From Rossellomorea marisflavi (GTDB taxonomy: Bacteria > Bacillota > Bacilli > Bacillales > Bacillaceae_B), in assembly GCA_003667865.1 (NCBI GenBank), contig CP033051.1, positions 383,501-447,500 of the forward strand: a stretch of DNA of 64,000 nucleotides, read 5' to 3'. The position numbers and the translations under genes were made by a program. The notes below the pieces were generated by a model. The model saw only the letters and a list, made by a program, of their open reading frames with translations, made no database searches and was not told the origin of the DNA. Below, in pieces: positions 63,172 through 64,000 of the stretch. The first letter of the stretch is position 1. Every line of letters starts with the position of its first letter.

Positions 63172-64000
63172 TTAAGCGAGCTGCTGTCTATTTCCATTCG
63201 ATTTTGCACTTTGGATAGTACGCAATAAGTCTTCTCCAATGAACTCATCCATATCTAAATAACGTGAGGAAATACTTCCGACTGATACGTCAAAATGCCG
63301 CGCTAACTCTTTTTGAGAGAAAGAGTGTCCAAACGTAATATATTGCGCAACTAGATGAAACATTGAAGCTGCGTATATAGATGGATTTTGTATTCTTGGT
63401 GATCTCATCTCAAAATATTGAGAGAGTAGTTGTAAGCTTAAAGAAATCACTTCATTTGAAACCTGATAATCTTCCATGAAATATACTAACTCTTCTGCTG
63501 CCAGCTTCTCATTAACACTTCCCCATTCCAATTCACCTATATCTACCATTTCAAACTCAGATTCCGATTTAGGATTTGCATTAATCGCCATGAAATGATC
63601 TACGATTCGCAAGTACGATTCCTTAAAATAGTCCTGAACACTTCCATTAAAAGAGTCATATTCCGAGTGAAGAAAACGTCTGTATTTCGTTCCAAATTCT
63701 TTTTTAAATTTAAATAGAATGCTAAATGGTATAACTATATTCTCCCTATAGGGTAAGGCTATCCCAGCAGCGTAATCTCCTACTTCAAGTCGTGAGTTGT
63801 CTTGAAAATCAAAGATTTGGTCACGCAAAATATCATGCACCCTGACTCGATTTCCTTCTATTTCAGTAACTTCACCTATTACGAATTGGCTCTGATTCCA
63901 TTTGCTAATGATTTCTTTTACTCCGTGTCTTTTGACTGTATGTAGTTGTTTTTTTATAAAATCTTCAATGACTGTTTTACCTTTTTCGATTGGATATGTT
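63172..64000 (-). CDS. Large protein with HTH-like C-terminus (N-terminus beyond window edge)
   Basis: An open frame with no stop runs through the right edge, so at least 276 residues are C-terminal to the missing start; GTG at 63840 is internal. Visible parts: an N-terminal beta region (EVTEIEGNRVRVHDIL), a mixed middle, and at the end an all-helical part, then AASMFHLVAQYITFG and SFSQKELARHFDVSVGSISS, reminiscent of a TFIIB/cyclin-type repeat or a winged helix. No name can be given. It forms an operon with the TPR gene downstream. Confidence 0.65.
   Translation of the reverse strand, partial: TYPIEKGKTVIEDFIKKQLHTVKRHGVKEIISKWNQSQFVIGEVTEIEGNRVRVHDILRDQIFDFQDNSRLEVGDYAAGIALPYRENIVIPFSILFKFKKEFGTKYRRFLHSEYDSFNGSVQDYFKESYLRIVDHFMAINANPKSESEFEMVDIGELEWGSVNEKLAAEELVYFMEDYQVSNEVISLSLQLLSQYFEMRSPRIQNPSIYAASMFHLVAQYITFGHSFSQKELARHFDVSVGSISSRYLDMDEFIGEDLLRTIQSAKSNGNRQQLA

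Overview
The window is chromosomal DNA from a low-GC, endospore-forming Firmicute of the Bacillaceae. Four things point there: gene order that closely follows the Bacillus subtilis hisZ-to-secA segment (as I remember that map), strong AGGAGG-type ribosome sites with many GTG/TTG starts, a GerA-type spore germinant-receptor operon, and sequences matching LexA and Spo0A boxes. I cannot name the species. Most genes lie on the minus strand. No rRNA, tRNA, CRISPR array, transposase or integrase gene was seen.

Layout from left to right. 1-7137: a truncated TPR gene (yvcD-like), then the histidine operon hisZ-G-D-B-H-A-F-I, transcribed right to left. 7823-12666: hprK, lgt, yvoD, ppaX and a yvoF-like acetyltransferase, plus one small membrane protein. 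13055-15225: yvlA-B-C-D, envelope-stress type proteins. 15567-20433: uvrB-uvrA behind a perfect SOS box and a run of DnaA-box-like sites. 21051-26069: csbA, an HD hydrolase, an alpha/beta hydrolase, a lipoprotein, and serC-serA. 26939-29340: ktrA-ktrB, controlled by a cyclic-di-AMP riboswitch with an attached terminator.

29774-37653 is the most accessory stretch. It holds a BsuPI-domain lipoprotein, a GntR/ABC transporter operon of the Ytr/Yhc type, a lone AimR-like (arbitrium receptor) regulator, a DUF2935-like protein, and an ECF sigma factor with its DUF4179-type anti-sigma partner. 37754-44490: minJ, ctpB, a Cys/Met-metabolism PLP enzyme, and a TlpA-like thioredoxin with a membrane partner. 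44688-48751: germinant receptor A-B-C genes followed by a 56-residue, two-helix protein resembling the germination 'D' subunits. 48840-60182: an unknown membrane protein, an M23 endopeptidase next to ftsX-ftsE, cccB, yvjA, an HD-GYP protein, prfB with its programmed +1 frameshift, and secA. 60440-64000: an isolated gntK, a small acidic protein, a TPR protein, and a truncated gene with a helix-turn-helix-like C-terminus.

Two dispersed repeat families run through the window. One is a short palindromic unit with arm AGAGGGACGGACCT, seen as eight palindromes and about nine half units. It mostly lies between genes, but half units also lie inside the reading frames of hprK, yvjA and gntK. The other is a GC-rich element of about 130-150 bp that starts GTTGCTTTCCGCTCCAGG. 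It occurs six or more times, once as a tandem triplicate and once with a nested insertion. These repeats, the solo AimR-like receptor, the Spo0A-box cluster upstream of ftsEX and an unassigned structured RNA are the features most worth following up.
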